Numbered from the stretch's first letter, positions 34,173 to 43,531 are shown. The stretch: 64,000 nucleotides of DNA from Pedobacter punctiformis (GCF_027213715.1 NZ_JAPWGM010000006.1:248001-312000), one strand, 5' to 3'. Notes: generated by a model not told the origin, from the sequence alone. Made by a program: numbers and translations.

Positions 34173-36122
34173 TTAGTCTTCAGCCTTTGCCAGTTTGCTA
34201 TGCTTATAACCATACATAAAGTAAATTACAAGGCCTATAATCAACCAGATGCTAAAACCGATCCAGTTAGAAATTCCAAGTTCACACATCATGTACAAAC
34301 AACTTACTAAACCAAGCACCGGAATCAGGGAAAGGTTTTTAGTAATGCTGAAATAAGCAATAAACACACAAATAATCAAAAAGATCCACATCGGAATTTT
34401 ATGTTTAAATAAGCTCCAGCCGTTTTCATATTTCTTATCCATTGAAACTTTAGAGGCGGAGATAAATTGCTCATAACGATCAGCAGGCAGGCTGCTTAAA
34501 TAAGATTCAGCATCTACTTTCTCTGTCAGGATAATTTGTGGAGCCGCATTTTTAACAATCTCCTCCTTCACAATTTTAAGTTCCTCTCCATTTAATGAGG
34601 TTACGAAGGAGATGGTTTCAATGGTTTTAGGGCTGTTAAAAACGAAAGCTTTTGTTTCTTTATTGTATTTTGTAAAAGCGAAAACAATGCAGGCGATAAA
34701 GACTACCGGGATAATGTATTTACTGTTTACATAAGGAATTTTAAATTTTCCTCTTTGTACATCAGGTCTGTTTTGTAAAACTAAAACACCTGCACAAACC
34801 AGCACAAAGGCAAATAAGGTGCCTATAGAACAAAGGTCGGTTACGATGGTCAGGTTCATAAATAAAGACGGTACCGCAACTACAAAACCAACCACAATGG
34901 TTGCAAAAGAGGGTGTTTTATATTTTGGATGAATTTTGGAGAACGATTTTGGCAATAAACCATCACGGCTCATGCTCATCCAAATACGTGGCTGCCCCAT
35001 TTGGAACACCAAAAGAACACTTGCCATTGCAAATACTGCACTTACAGCAATAATTCCACTCATTAATTTCAGGTCAATCTGATCAAAAACAAAAGCTAGC
35101 GGATCGCCAACGGCTAGTGTGTTTGATTTTACAATTCCGGTTAAAACAAGCGCTATGGCCACATAAAGTATGGTACAAATGATAATTGCCCACATCATTC
35201 CGCGGGGTAAATCACGTTGAGGGTTTTTACATTCTTCAGCTGTTGTAGAAATGGCATCGAAACCGATGTAGGCAAAAAATACTGCAGAGACACCTTTTAA
35301 TACACCCGAAACGCCATTCGGGGCAAAAGGATTCCAGTTTTTAGTATCGACGTAGAAGACACCAACAGCTAAAACTAAAAGGATAACGGCCAGTTTAACT
35401 ACAACCATGGCATTGCTGGCATTGCGACTTTCTTTCATACCACGATAAACCAACCAGGTAATAAATATGATAATGGCTAAGGCAGGAAGATCGGCTACGA
35501 TGTGAAAACTACCAATTTTTGGAGCCGAAAGCCATGCACTGTTTGCTGCTGCTGTTACGGCATCCAGACTGTTAATGCTTTTACCCGCATTTATAAGCGC
35601 TTCAGCATGTTTATGTCCGTTAAATGCACTTAGATAATCCATGGTCATCCAGCCCGGAAGATTAATTCCGTCTATTCCCCATGCCGGTATTCGAATGGAG
35701 GAGAGGAGCCCGGTAAAGTAATCGGACCAGGAAATGGCAACGGTTATATTTCCAATGGCATATTCCATAATGAGCGACCAACCGATAATCCAGGCCACCA
35801 ATTCACCAAAAGCAACATAAGAATAAGTGTAGGCGCTACCCGAAACCGGTACCATGGATGCAAATTCTGCATATGCAAAAGCCGCGAAGCTACAGGCAAC
35901 GGCCGTAAAAATAAAAAGAAAGATAACTGCCGGACCACCGTCTGCACTGGCTTTACCAATCGTACTAAAAATACCTGCCCCAATAATTGCTGCAATACCA
36001 AAAGCCGTTAAATCGCGGACACCGAGTGTTTTATGAAGTGAACTTTCATGATCGCCATAGCCTTTTGCTGCATCCTGTAATATTTTGGAAATAGATTTCT
36101 TTCTGAATAGCTTTTCGAACAT
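34173..36122 (-). CDS. APC superfamily amino-acid permease (CAT-like)
   Basis: About 649 residues from the ATG at 36122. A longer form would need a TTG at 36149; I prefer the ATG because the protein then starts MFEKLFRKKSISKIL, as such permeases do. The first helices carry FGIAAIIGAGIFSTIG, the substrate-binding glycine motif. Compared with a plain 12-helix permease it has a soluble insertion of roughly 100 residues before the last helices (ETKAFVFNSPKTIETIS to NGWSLFKHKIP). The substrate is probably a cationic or neutral amino acid. A terminator-like hairpin lies in its 5' leader region. Confidence 0.9.
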   Translation of the reverse strand: MFEKLFRKKSISKILQDAAKGYGDHESSLHKTLGVRDLTAFGIAAIIGAGIFSTIGKASADGGPAVIFLFIFTAVACSFAAFAYAEFASMVPVSGSAYTYSYVAFGELVAWIIGWSLIMEYAIGNITVAISWSDYFTGLLSSIRIPAWGIDGINLPGWMTMDYLSAFNGHKHAEALINAGKSINSLDAVTAAANSAWLSAPKIGSFHIVADLPALAIIIFITWLVYRGMKESRNASNAMVVVKLAVILLVLAVGVFYVDTKNWNPFAPNGVSGVLKGVSAVFFAYIGFDAISTTAEECKNPQRDLPRGMMWAIIICTILYVAIALVLTGIVKSNTLAVGDPLAFVFDQIDLKLMSGIIAVSAVFAMASVLLVFQMGQPRIWMSMSRDGLLPKSFSKIHPKYKTPSFATIVVGFVVAVPSLFMNLTIVTDLCSIGTLFAFVLVCAGVLVLQNRPDVQRGKFKIPYVNSKYIIPVVFIACIVFAFTKYNKETKAFVFNSPKTIETISFVTSLNGEELKIVKEEIVKNAAPQIILTEKVDAESYLSSLPADRYEQFISASKVSMDKKYENGWSLFKHKIPMWIFLIICVFIAYFSITKNLSLIPVLGLVSCLYMMCELGISNWIGFSIWLIIGLVIYFMYGYKHSKLAKAED

Positions 36123-36203
36123 CGTTAGTTTGGTTGTTGTATTCTCCAAACTTAAAAAAATATGTTCTAAAAGTTTCTAATGATGGGCATAAATTTCATT
36201 ACA

Positions 36204-36245
36204 TAAAAAAATGGGGCTCTACAGTTCTTATAGAGCAGAAACCCC
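36204..36245 (-). terminator. terminator-like hairpin in the leader of the amino-acid permease
   Basis: On the minus strand, GGGG, an internal loop and GCTCTA pair with TAGAGC and CCCC, followed by ATTTTTTTA. It ends about 80 nt before the permease ATG, and no minus-strand gene lies upstream, so it could be an attenuator. Confidence 0.5.
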
Positions 36246-36346
36246 GATGAATTACCTGAATTATTAGATTAAAGTAAAATTCGAGATTACTTTCAATGGA
36301 ATAATTGATTCTTTGATTCGCATAACTCTATATTCTGTTAAAAGCC

Positions 36347-36354
36347 TAATTTTG
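36347..36354 (+). promoter_or_regulatory. MFS gene promoter, -7 element
   Basis: TAATTTTG matches TAnnTTTG, 69 nt before the ATG at 36424. The -33 match is poor. Confidence 0.4.
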
Positions 36355-36423
36355 CCACTCAGATATAGAATAATCAATTTTTTAAGTTTGATTAATGCTA
36401 TTAAATAATAATTATTGAGGGAT

Positions 36424-37644
36424 ATGAGAACAGCTACTAAAACAAAAAACATAAAAGAAAGTCATCAGGGCATAGCAACACTTCTGGCTTTTGCATTAAT
36501 TCCACTATCAGGCTTCGCAACAGATATTTACATCCCGTCCCTGCCAACAATGGCCGGGGTTATGAATATTTCGAGTATTCAGGTGCAACTTACCTTGAGT
36601 CTTTTTTTAATCAGTTACGGCGTTTCACAACTTTTTATAGGCAGCGTGCTGGATAGCTTCGGGCGATATAAAATTGGTTTGTACTCTTTGCTGATTTTTG
36701 CAGCAGCCAGTTTAATTATTGCAAGTACACATAATATTTACCTGATTTATTTAATGAGAATTATTCACGGTTTTACCGTTGGAGCCATTGTAGTGGCTAA
36801 AAGAGCTTATTTTGTCGATCTTTTTGAAGGAGATACCCTTAAACATTATTTGAGTTTATTTTCGATTATCTGGTCTACCGGGCCAATTATTGCTCCATTT
36901 ATTGGCGGATATTTGCAGGCTGCTTTCGGCTGGGAATCTAATTTTTACTTTTTGGCAGGCTTTGCGCTGGTGTTTGCCGTGCTGGAGTTAGTTTTTAGTG
37001 GAGAAACGCTTAAGCATTACACTGATTTTCACATTAAAAAAATTGCTGGTATTTATGCTCAAATGATTAAAACCACCAGTTTTACTTTAGGTATTGTAAT
37101 GCTGGGTTTGGCTTATTGTATGGTTATGGTTTATAATATGACTGGCCCATTTATCATCGAACATCATTTGCACCTGTCGCCGGTTATTGCCGGTTACAGT
37201 TCGCTGGTTTTAGGTTTTGCCTGGATGGTTGGCGGTTTTATTGGTAAAGCGACTATTAACCGTCCTTTTTTTAAAAGATTGGCTATTAATTCTGTAATGC
37301 AGCTTGTTTTTGTAATTGTGATGATTATAAGCCTGAGTTTTATAAGCAATTTATACTCATTAATCTTTTTTGCCTTTATTATTCATGTTTGCGCAGGTTT
37401 TACTTTTAACAACTACTTTACTTTCTGTTTAAGTAAATTCCCGAAAAATGCCGGAATAGCGGGCGGGCTTACTGGCGGAATTACCTACGTGATTGTATCG
37501 TTTTTAAGCTATGGAATTGTGAATTTAGTGCCTGCTAAGGATGAACGTAACCTGAGCTACAGTTATTTAATTATGATTATTTTATCTCTGCTGGTCATGT
37601 TTATAATTCTGAAGATCAGAAAAAGAGATGAAGTTGCTTTGTAG
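36424..37644 (+). CDS. MFS multidrug exporter, Bcr/CflA type
   Basis: About 406 residues with 12 predicted helices. The start of helix 1 and the following loop, ALIPLSGFATDIYIPSLPTM, are typical of the Bcr/CflA branch, as is the loop GSVLDSFGRYKIGLYSLLIF (motif A). I chose the ATG at 36424 over a TTG at 36415. Drug or metabolite export is inferred from the family; the substrate is unknown. It stands alone and ends at a bidirectional terminator. Confidence 0.9.
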   Translation: MRTATKTKNIKESHQGIATLLAFALIPLSGFATDIYIPSLPTMAGVMNISSIQVQLTLSLFLISYGVSQLFIGSVLDSFGRYKIGLYSLLIFAAASLIIASTHNIYLIYLMRIIHGFTVGAIVVAKRAYFVDLFEGDTLKHYLSLFSIIWSTGPIIAPFIGGYLQAAFGWESNFYFLAGFALVFAVLELVFSGETLKHYTDFHIKKIAGIYAQMIKTTSFTLGIVMLGLAYCMVMVYNMTGPFIIEHHLHLSPVIAGYSSLVLGFAWMVGGFIGKATINRPFFKRLAINSVMQLVFVIVMIISLSFISNLYSLIFFAFIIHVCAGFTFNNYFTFCLSKFPKNAGIAGGLTGGITYVIVSFLSYGIVNLVPAKDERNLSYSYLIMIILSLLVMFIILKIRKRDEVAL

Positions 37645-37695
37645 CTTGTAGCCAGCCGAAAGTCTGACTATTTTTGAAAATTAGGATTTAATAAG

Positions 37696-37724
37696 AAAGC
37701 CGAAGTGTATGACTTCGGCTTTTG
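37696..37724. terminator. bidirectional terminator after the MFS gene
   Basis: An 11-bp perfect stem (AAAGCCGAAGT / ACTTCGGCTTT) with a GTATG loop is followed by T residues on both strands, between convergent genes. Confidence 0.88.
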
Positions 37725-37740
37725 TATTAATCAATTAAGC

Positions 37741-38478
37741 TTATTTTATTTTGAGGTAAGTACCCTCTAAGGTTGCATTATGTCCAAATTGGCAATCATT
37801 TAATTGGTCTGGCCGCCCTTCGGTAATGGTTAAGAAGTCATTATAAAACTTAACAATAAATCTGCATGATTTATTAATTTCAATTAAAAACTGATTGTTT
37901 TTTAAAACAGCCTTTCCTGATGCGTCAGCAATATTTCTACCCGGGGCATGCGTAACCGAGCCAATATCATAAGAATAAGTGTTACCACTTAATTTTTTAA
38001 TGATAATGCTTCCCTGATAGCCATTTTCTCCATACTGATAACTATATTTTCCGGCCAGGCTATTGGGCGAAATCGGTAAAATTACTTCCGGTTTAACATT
38101 TTTATTGGCTTTGGAGTTTAGCAGGATAGTGTAGCTGGTATCGGTTTTTGTTGAGCTCCAGTCACCTTGAAGTTTGCCATCTTTTAGTGCAGCATAAATA
38201 TTTCCGCTAATGTTGCCATCCTTTTCAAATTCGTGCAAAACATACTGGTTTTCCGCATTCAGTTCGCCGATAATTTTAATTGGTGTTTTAGCTTTGCTGT
38301 TGAGGTACCTGATATTGCCCAGGATAATATTTTTTGAAACGGTGATGTTTAACTCAACCGGAATTTTTTTATTGATAAAACCACTAAGACTGTAATTATG
38401 AGACGGATTACTTTGCTGCGCATGGCAAATACCAATACAAAAGCATAAAAGAAATAATGTTTTTTTAAGGTAGTGCAT
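37741..38478 (-). CDS. secreted protein of unknown function
   Basis: About 245 residues from the ATG at 38478, which places a signal peptide (KKTLFLLCFCIGICHAQ) directly at the N-terminus. The mature protein is beta-rich, with repeated strands such as KIPVELNITVSKNIILGNIR and SGNIYAALKDGKLQGDW. Two cysteines sit at CRF and CQFGHN near the end. It resembles periplasmic lipocalin-like or META-like proteins only loosely. I do not recognise a family. Confidence 0.7.
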   Translation of the reverse strand: MHYLKKTLFLLCFCIGICHAQQSNPSHNYSLSGFINKKIPVELNITVSKNIILGNIRYLNSKAKTPIKIIGELNAENQYVLHEFEKDGNISGNIYAALKDGKLQGDWSSTKTDTSYTILLNSKANKNVKPEVILPISPNSLAGKYSYQYGENGYQGSIIIKKLSGNTYSYDIGSVTHAPGRNIADASGKAVLKNNQFLIEINKSCRFIVKFYNDFLTITEGRPDQLNDCQFGHNATLEGTYLKIK

Positions 38479-38544
38479 AATCAGATTGTTTAAATAGAAA
38501 AGTCGTTGCAATTTGCCGCGACTTTTGCATAGATAAATATAAAA

Positions 38545-40260
38545 TTATCCTAGTTTTTCTAATTCTTGTTTTACAAAATCTGCCAATTCTTTAACATAAG
38601 CAGCGCTGAAATCAAATTTGATTCCGGCTGTTTCGTAAATTTGATTCATGGGTTTGGTATAACCTAAAGCAAGGGCATCCAAATACTGATCTAAAGCTTT
38701 TTCCGGATTTTCCTTATAATTTTTCCAAACGGCAATGGCGCCTAACTGGGCAATTGCATATTCAATATAATAAAATGGAACCTCGAATAAGTGTAATTGT
38801 TTTTGCCAAACATTACCAAATTCATGTTCTAAGCTATCCCAGTTAGCAAAACCAGCACCAAAACGATTGTAAATCTGCTTAAAGGTTTCTTCCCTGTCTG
38901 CAGCGGTGTGATTTGGATTGGTATAAATCCAGTGTTGAAACTGATCTATTACCGCAACCCATGGTAATGTTTTTAAAACATCAGCAAGCTGCTCTTTCTT
39001 TGCCCGGATTAAATCTTCTGGATTATTGAAATAAACATCCCATTTATCCATAGAAATTAATTCCATACTCATGGAGGCCAGTTCGGCAACTTCCGAAGGG
39101 CAATGTTTAAAGTCGTTAAGTTCTAAATCTGCAGTTAAAAAAGTATGTATAGCATGACCGCCTTCGTGAACCATTGTGGTTAAATCACGAAGTGAATTGG
39201 CCGAATTCATAAAAATAAACGGTGCTCCGGTTTCAGCCAGCGGATAATTATAACCACCAGGTGCTTTACCTTTTCTGCTTTCTACATCAAAAAGATTATT
39301 GGCTTTCATTGTAGCCAGTTTTACACCTAATTTTTCGTCAATGGCATTAAAACATTCAATGCTTTTGTCAATTAGTTCTTCCCCATTGTTAAAAGGTTTC
39401 AAAGCTGCTTTGCCGCTTATACTTACTTCCATATCCCAGGGTTTAAGTACGTCTAAAGCTAAAGCCTCACGACGTTTTTCTGCTTGTTCTTTTAAAATCG
39501 GAACGATCTCTTTTTCAATGGCATTAGCAAAGTCATAACAATCCTGTGGCGTATAATCAAAACGGCCCAATGCCTGAAACATGTAATCGCGGTAATTTTC
39601 AAAACCAGCGTTTAATGCCACCTGATTACGCAACCTGATTAACTCATCAAACAGCATGTTTAAGTCGTCCTTATCAATTAAGCGTCTTTGCTGAATGGTT
39701 TTCCAGGCCCTTTCTCTCAATTCCCGGTTTAAATCTTTGACCAAAACAGAAGCCTGTTCCAGTGTATATTCCTGCCCATTGATTTCGACACTCATGGCAC
39801 CCGTAATGCCCTGGTATTTTTGTTGTTTAACCTGCAATTCGGTAAACAATTCGATGTTCTCTTCCCGGTACAACTCTAAAGCTTTTTTAATGGCCCGGCT
39901 GTAAACAAAATATTTCTCTTTATCGAGATCGTCCATAAAAGGACTTTCTACAAATTTTTTATTTAACGCATTAGATAAAGGCGAAATTTTAGGCTCAATC
40001 TCAGTAGCGAAGTACTGAAAGTTTTTAACCAGTTCTTCATTTGCCGTATCACAACTCATTTTAATATATCTCCAGGCAAAATCTTCTTCTAAAGCAGCTT
40101 CCAATTCAGACCGGTCTTTTAACCACTGTTCCAATGCTGAAGAACTATTAATTTCACGGTTTTGCAGTTCTGAAAATAGAGGTTCAAGGCTTTCCCAGGT
40201 TATAGTTAAATCCTTTGGGATGTATGTTCTTGGTTTTTTATTTATAATTAAATTGCTCAT
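38545..40260 (-). CDS. M3 family oligoendopeptidase (PepF-like)
   Basis: A 571-residue cytosolic zinc metallopeptidase. The HExxH zinc site is at residues 365-369 in MVHEGGHAIHTF, with a third ligand around Glu393 in CPSEVAELASMSME. The all-helical N-terminal half and C-terminal cap fit oligoendopeptidase F-type enzymes, which break down short peptides. The length is normal. It is not linked to other genes; the next gene upstream is the prenyltransferase, 76 nt away. Confidence 0.93.
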   Translation of the reverse strand: MSNLIINKKPRTYIPKDLTITWESLEPLFSELQNREINSSSALEQWLKDRSELEAALEEDFAWRYIKMSCDTANEELVKNFQYFATEIEPKISPLSNALNKKFVESPFMDDLDKEKYFVYSRAIKKALELYREENIELFTELQVKQQKYQGITGAMSVEINGQEYTLEQASVLVKDLNRELRERAWKTIQQRRLIDKDDLNMLFDELIRLRNQVALNAGFENYRDYMFQALGRFDYTPQDCYDFANAIEKEIVPILKEQAEKRREALALDVLKPWDMEVSISGKAALKPFNNGEELIDKSIECFNAIDEKLGVKLATMKANNLFDVESRKGKAPGGYNYPLAETGAPFIFMNSANSLRDLTTMVHEGGHAIHTFLTADLELNDFKHCPSEVAELASMSMELISMDKWDVYFNNPEDLIRAKKEQLADVLKTLPWVAVIDQFQHWIYTNPNHTAADREETFKQIYNRFGAGFANWDSLEHEFGNVWQKQLHLFEVPFYYIEYAIAQLGAIAVWKNYKENPEKALDQYLDALALGYTKPMNQIYETAGIKFDFSAAYVKELADFVKQELEKLG

Positions 40261-40336
40261 ATTTTTATATCCGATTTTTTGTCAGGAAAATCTTTCAAAC
40301 AAGTTTGTTGTCTTTAAAAACTGGTGTTAATTAATT

Positions 40337-41194
40337 TTAGCGGGTTCGTAAAAAAGCATCAATTAAAAAACAAACTGCAAATACCACGGAGGCATAGCCG
40401 TTTGTGGTTTGAAAAGCACGGTTTACTTTACTAATGTCGTTCGGTTTAACCAATAAATGCTGATAAATTAACATGCTGCAGAAAAACACAACCCCAATGT
40501 AATAAACCCAGCTAAACGTAGTAAAGAATATTGGGATAATTACGCAGGCTGCTGATAATATGTGCAACAACACCGAAACATTTAAAGCATTTTTTATGCC
40601 AAGGGCAGATGGAATGGAGTGTAAATTTTCTTCACGGTCAAAATCTTCATCCTGCAAGGCATAAATAATATCAAAACCGCTAACCCAAAATAATACCGTT
40701 AAGGAATAAAAAACAGGAACGAGGGCAAAATGTCCGGTTACGGCAATATACGCTCCAATAGGCGCAAGACTAAGTCCTAAACCCAAAACCAAATGGCAAA
40801 GCGCTGTAAATCGTTTGGTATAACTATAAAACAGTACCACAAATAAAGCCACTGGCGATAAATAGAAGCAAAGCGGATTGATAAAATAAGTGGTTGCTGC
40901 AAATAAAACACAATTGGCAATCACAAAAATTAAAGCTTCATTTGCCGAAACTTTTCCGGCCGGAATATCCCGCATTTGGGTACGTGGATTTTTAGCATCA
41001 ATGTTTCTGTCCAGATAACGGTTAAAAGCCATTGCAGCGTTGCGGGCAAATACCATGCAAAGCAGTACTAAAATTAGTTTATACCATGAAAATGGCGATT
41101 CAGTAGTGGTTACACCCAAAAAGAAACCAATCATTGCAAATGGTAATGCAAATACGGAGTGGGCGAATAATACGAGTGAAAAATACTTTTTCAT
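40337..41194 (-). CDS. UbiA-like polyprenyltransferase (quinone synthesis)
   Basis: A 285-residue membrane enzyme with about 9 helices and two aspartate-rich motifs that bind the prenyl diphosphate: NRYLDRNIDAKNPRT near residue 60 and ALQDEDFDREENLHS near 180. It most resembles the UbiA-type enzymes that Bacteroidota use in menaquinone synthesis (MqnP-type). The quinone methyltransferase ubiE lies about 0.8 kb away on the other strand, which supports a quinone role. The exact acceptor is not shown by the sequence. Confidence 0.87.
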   Translation of the reverse strand: MKKYFSLVLFAHSVFALPFAMIGFFLGVTTTESPFSWYKLILVLLCMVFARNAAMAFNRYLDRNIDAKNPRTQMRDIPAGKVSANEALIFVIANCVLFAATTYFINPLCFYLSPVALFVVLFYSYTKRFTALCHLVLGLGLSLAPIGAYIAVTGHFALVPVFYSLTVLFWVSGFDIIYALQDEDFDREENLHSIPSALGIKNALNVSVLLHILSAACVIIPIFFTTFSWVYYIGVVFFCSMLIYQHLLVKPNDISKVNRAFQTTNGYASVVFAVCFLIDAFLRTR

Positions 41195-41213
41195 TTAATT
41201 AGAAAACAGAAAT

Positions 41214-41837
41214 CTAAAACTGTTTAAATATCGTTGGTTTTACAAAATCTTTATTTACTTCCTGGATAAAATGTAAAACCTCATCTCTTCCGGTTTGTTT
41301 TTCAGCGGAAGTAATAATGGTTGTCGGAATTTCTTCAAACCAATCACCTAATTTTCTTTTAAAAGCAGCAACGTTTTTGGCTGTTGTTGTTCCACCTTGT
41401 TTATCGGCTTTAGTAAAAAGTAAGGCAAAAGGAATTTGCTTTTCGCCTAACCAGTAACAAAATTCAAGATCTATTTGTTGTGGATCCAATCTGCTGTCAA
41501 TTAAAACAAAAACACATTGTAAACTTTCTCTTTTAGTTAGGTAAGCCCGGATAAATTTCTCCCATTTCTCGCGGCTTGTTTTTGACACTTTAGCATATCC
41601 ATAACCGGGTAAATCAACGATATACCAGGCTTCATTTATCAGAAAGTGATTAATTAACTGGGTTTTACCCGGACGTTGCGAAGTTTTTGCAAGACCATGC
41701 TGATTAACCAGCGCATTAATTAAGGAAGATTTACCCACATTAGAACGCCCTATAAAAGCATATTCGGGCATAGTTGGTGGCGGCAAAGCCGATACCTGGG
41801 TGTTGCTGCAAACAAATGTTGCCGTTTTAATAACCAT
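41214..41837 (-). CDS. engB: ribosome biogenesis GTPase EngB/YihA/YsxC
   Basis: A 207-residue GTPase needed for large-subunit assembly. G1 is FIGRSNVGKSSLINAL, G3 is IVDLPGYGYAK and G4 is LFTKADK. I place the start at the ATG at 41837 instead of 41891, because the usual N-terminus begins about there and a perfect -7 element lies just upstream, inside the longer reading. The transcript is predicted to be leaderless. The prenyltransferase gene follows after 19 nt, probably in the same operon. Confidence 0.95.
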   Translation of the reverse strand: MVIKTATFVCSNTQVSALPPPTMPEYAFIGRSNVGKSSLINALVNQHGLAKTSQRPGKTQLINHFLINEAWYIVDLPGYGYAKVSKTSREKWEKFIRAYLTKRESLQCVFVLIDSRLDPQQIDLEFCYWLGEKQIPFALLFTKADKQGGTTTAKNVAAFKRKLGDWFEEIPTTIITSAEKQTGRDEVLHFIQEVNKDFVKPTIFKQF

Positions 41838-41841
41838 AATA

Positions 41842-41849
41842 CAAAGGTA
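41842..41849 (-). promoter_or_regulatory. engB promoter, -7 element, near-leaderless
   Basis: On the minus strand, TACCTTTG matches TAnnTTTG and ends 4 nt before the engB ATG at 41837. Confidence 0.6.
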
Positions 41850-41967
41850 GGGTTTTGAGTCGGAAGTCGGAAGCTCGAAGTCTTTAGTCAAAATCCTTAA
41901 TTTCTTTATTATGTAAACTTTGGGTTTTGTCTTCGGGTTCCAGACTAAAGACTCCCGACTTTTTGTC

Positions 41968-41975
41968 TATCTTTG
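41968..41975 (+). promoter_or_regulatory. ubiE promoter, -7 element
   Basis: TATCTTTG matches TAnnTTTG and ends 9 nt before the ubiE ATG at 41985, leaving only a few nucleotides of leader. Confidence 0.55.
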
Positions 41976-41984
41976 CCGCATATC

Positions 41985-42716
41985 ATGAATCAAAATATTA
42001 CTCCATATCAAGTTGAAGATGCAACTAAGAAAGAGCAGGTTGCAACGATGTTTAATAACATTTCAGGTACTTACGACTTCTTAAATCATTTTCTTTCGTT
42101 AGGAATTGATGTTTTGTGGCGTAAAAAAGCAATTAAAGAATTGGTTTCTATCCACCCCAGAATTATGCTTGATGTAGCAACCGGGACTGGTGATTTTGCT
42201 TTTGAAGCCGTTAAAAAGCTGCACCCTGAAAAAATAATTGGTGTAGATATTTCGGAGGGGATGCTCGATGTGGCCAAAAAGAAAATCAATGACCGCAGTT
42301 TGAACGAAACATTTACCGTTCAGCTGGGTGATTCTGAAGGGCTTCATTTTGAAGATCATACTTTTGATGCCATAACCTGCGCTTATGGTGTGCGTAATTT
42401 CGAAAACCTTGAAAAAGGTTTAACCGATATGTACCGCGTTTTAAAACCAAACGGTAAAATGGTTATCCTTGAATTTTCTAAACCACGCGTATTTCCGGTA
42501 AAACAATTGTACAGCTTCTATTTTAAACAAATTACGCCGTTCTTCGGTAAAATGTTTTCAAAAGACCACAGAGCCTATACTTATTTGCCTGAGTCGGTTG
42601 CTGCTTTTCCTGATGGAGAGGATTTTACAGCTTTAATGGAAAAAATTGGCTTCAAAAGTACCAAACAACAAATTTTAACGTTTGGAATAAGTTCTATATA
42701 TACCGGTACTAAATGA
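41985..42716 (+). CDS. ubiE: demethylmenaquinone/benzoquinol methyltransferase
   Basis: A 243-residue class I SAM methyltransferase (UbiE/MenG), the last step of menaquinone synthesis in such bacteria. The SAM motif LDVATGTGDFAFEAVK, the central motif DAITCAYGVRNFENLEKGL and the C-terminal KQQILTFGISSIYTGTK are typical. I start at ATG 41985; an upstream TTG falls inside the -7 promoter element. The stop overlaps the porT start (ATGA), which couples the two genes. Confidence 0.95.
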   Translation: MNQNITPYQVEDATKKEQVATMFNNISGTYDFLNHFLSLGIDVLWRKKAIKELVSIHPRIMLDVATGTGDFAFEAVKKLHPEKIIGVDISEGMLDVAKKKINDRSLNETFTVQLGDSEGLHFEDHTFDAITCAYGVRNFENLEKGLTDMYRVLKPNGKMVILEFSKPRVFPVKQLYSFYFKQITPFFGKMFSKDHRAYTYLPESVAAFPDGEDFTALMEKIGFKSTKQQILTFGISSIYTGTK

Positions 42717-43510
42717 TAAGAAAATTAAGCCTTTTCATCCTTCTTTTTATGGTTTCAGCAACATCTTTTGCCCAAAATTGGGGTGGGGGTGTAGATGATG
42801 AAGACTGGAGTTGGGGTTTTAATTTTCAATACATTTCTGCTGAATATAAAATTTTAAAAAAGAACAATTGGCGGGACCCTTTTTACGAGGTTCCCAATTC
42901 AAATTCGGTTTCTTACGATCCTTCATCCGGTAATATGGTAACCAATTCGTTAAGGTCTATATCAAGTCCTCCATCACAAGGTTTTGGTTTAGGCTTTGTA
43001 ATGAACAGAAGAATTACAGATAACTTTGACGTCCGGGCTACACCATCATTAATATTCAGCGATCGTATTGTAAGGTATGAGTACGAACCCATTCCTCCTC
43101 AAACTTTGCCAAATGGACAAACCAAAACTTACGAAAGCATTATAGATAAAAAAATTCAGGCAACCATGTTTGAATTTCCGTTAGGTATTAAGATTAAATC
43201 CAACAGACAAAATAATTTTAGAGCCTACTGGATGGGGGGCGCTAAGTATTCTATTGATATTGCCTCGAAAAAGAAAACCTTTGATGAAGGTTTACCAGCA
43301 GCTGAGAAATTTTTAAAAAGTAAAAGAAATTACTTGTCTTACGAAACCGGAATAGGCTTTGATTTTTATTTTGAGTATTTTAAAGTATCTCCTGAAATCA
43401 AGCTTTCTTATTCTACCAACGATTTGCTTCAGCACGACAATACGGCTTTTGCAAATCCTATTGATAAGTTAAAATTACGTCAATTAACTTTCAGTCTGAT
43501 TTTTCAGTAA
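42713..43510 (+). CDS. porT: PorT family outer-membrane protein of type IX secretion
   Basis: A 265-residue exported protein (signal peptide to about residue 20, ATSFAQ). The beta-barrel pattern begins WSWGFNFQYISAEYKILKK and ends KLRQLTFSLIFQ. It lies directly behind ubiE with a 4-bp overlap, an order I recall as common in Bacteroidota for PorT. PorT is an outer-membrane component needed for the type IX secretion system. This fits the sorting-domain protein at 31.2 kb. Confidence 0.82.
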   Translation: MIRKLSLFILLFMVSATSFAQNWGGGVDDEDWSWGFNFQYISAEYKILKKNNWRDPFYEVPNSNSVSYDPSSGNMVTNSLRSISSPPSQGFGLGFVMNRRITDNFDVRATPSLIFSDRIVRYEYEPIPPQTLPNGQTKTYESIIDKKIQATMFEFPLGIKIKSNRQNNFRAYWMGGAKYSIDIASKKKTFDEGLPAAEKFLKSKRNYLSYETGIGFDFYFEYFKVSPEIKLSYSTNDLLQHDNTAFANPIDKLKLRQLTFSLIFQ

Positions 43511-43531
43511 AGCTTAGCAAGCAAAAAAACT

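Noticed and set aside
36264..36452. 62-codon minus-strand open frame in front of the MFS gene
   Set aside because: It has AT-rich composition, an N-terminus reading back into the MFS gene, and no recognisable motif. A leader peptide for the permease attenuator is conceivable but unsupported.
41838..41891. Longer EngB N-terminus from 41891
   Set aside because: The extension covers a perfect -7 promoter element and is not part of the conserved protein.
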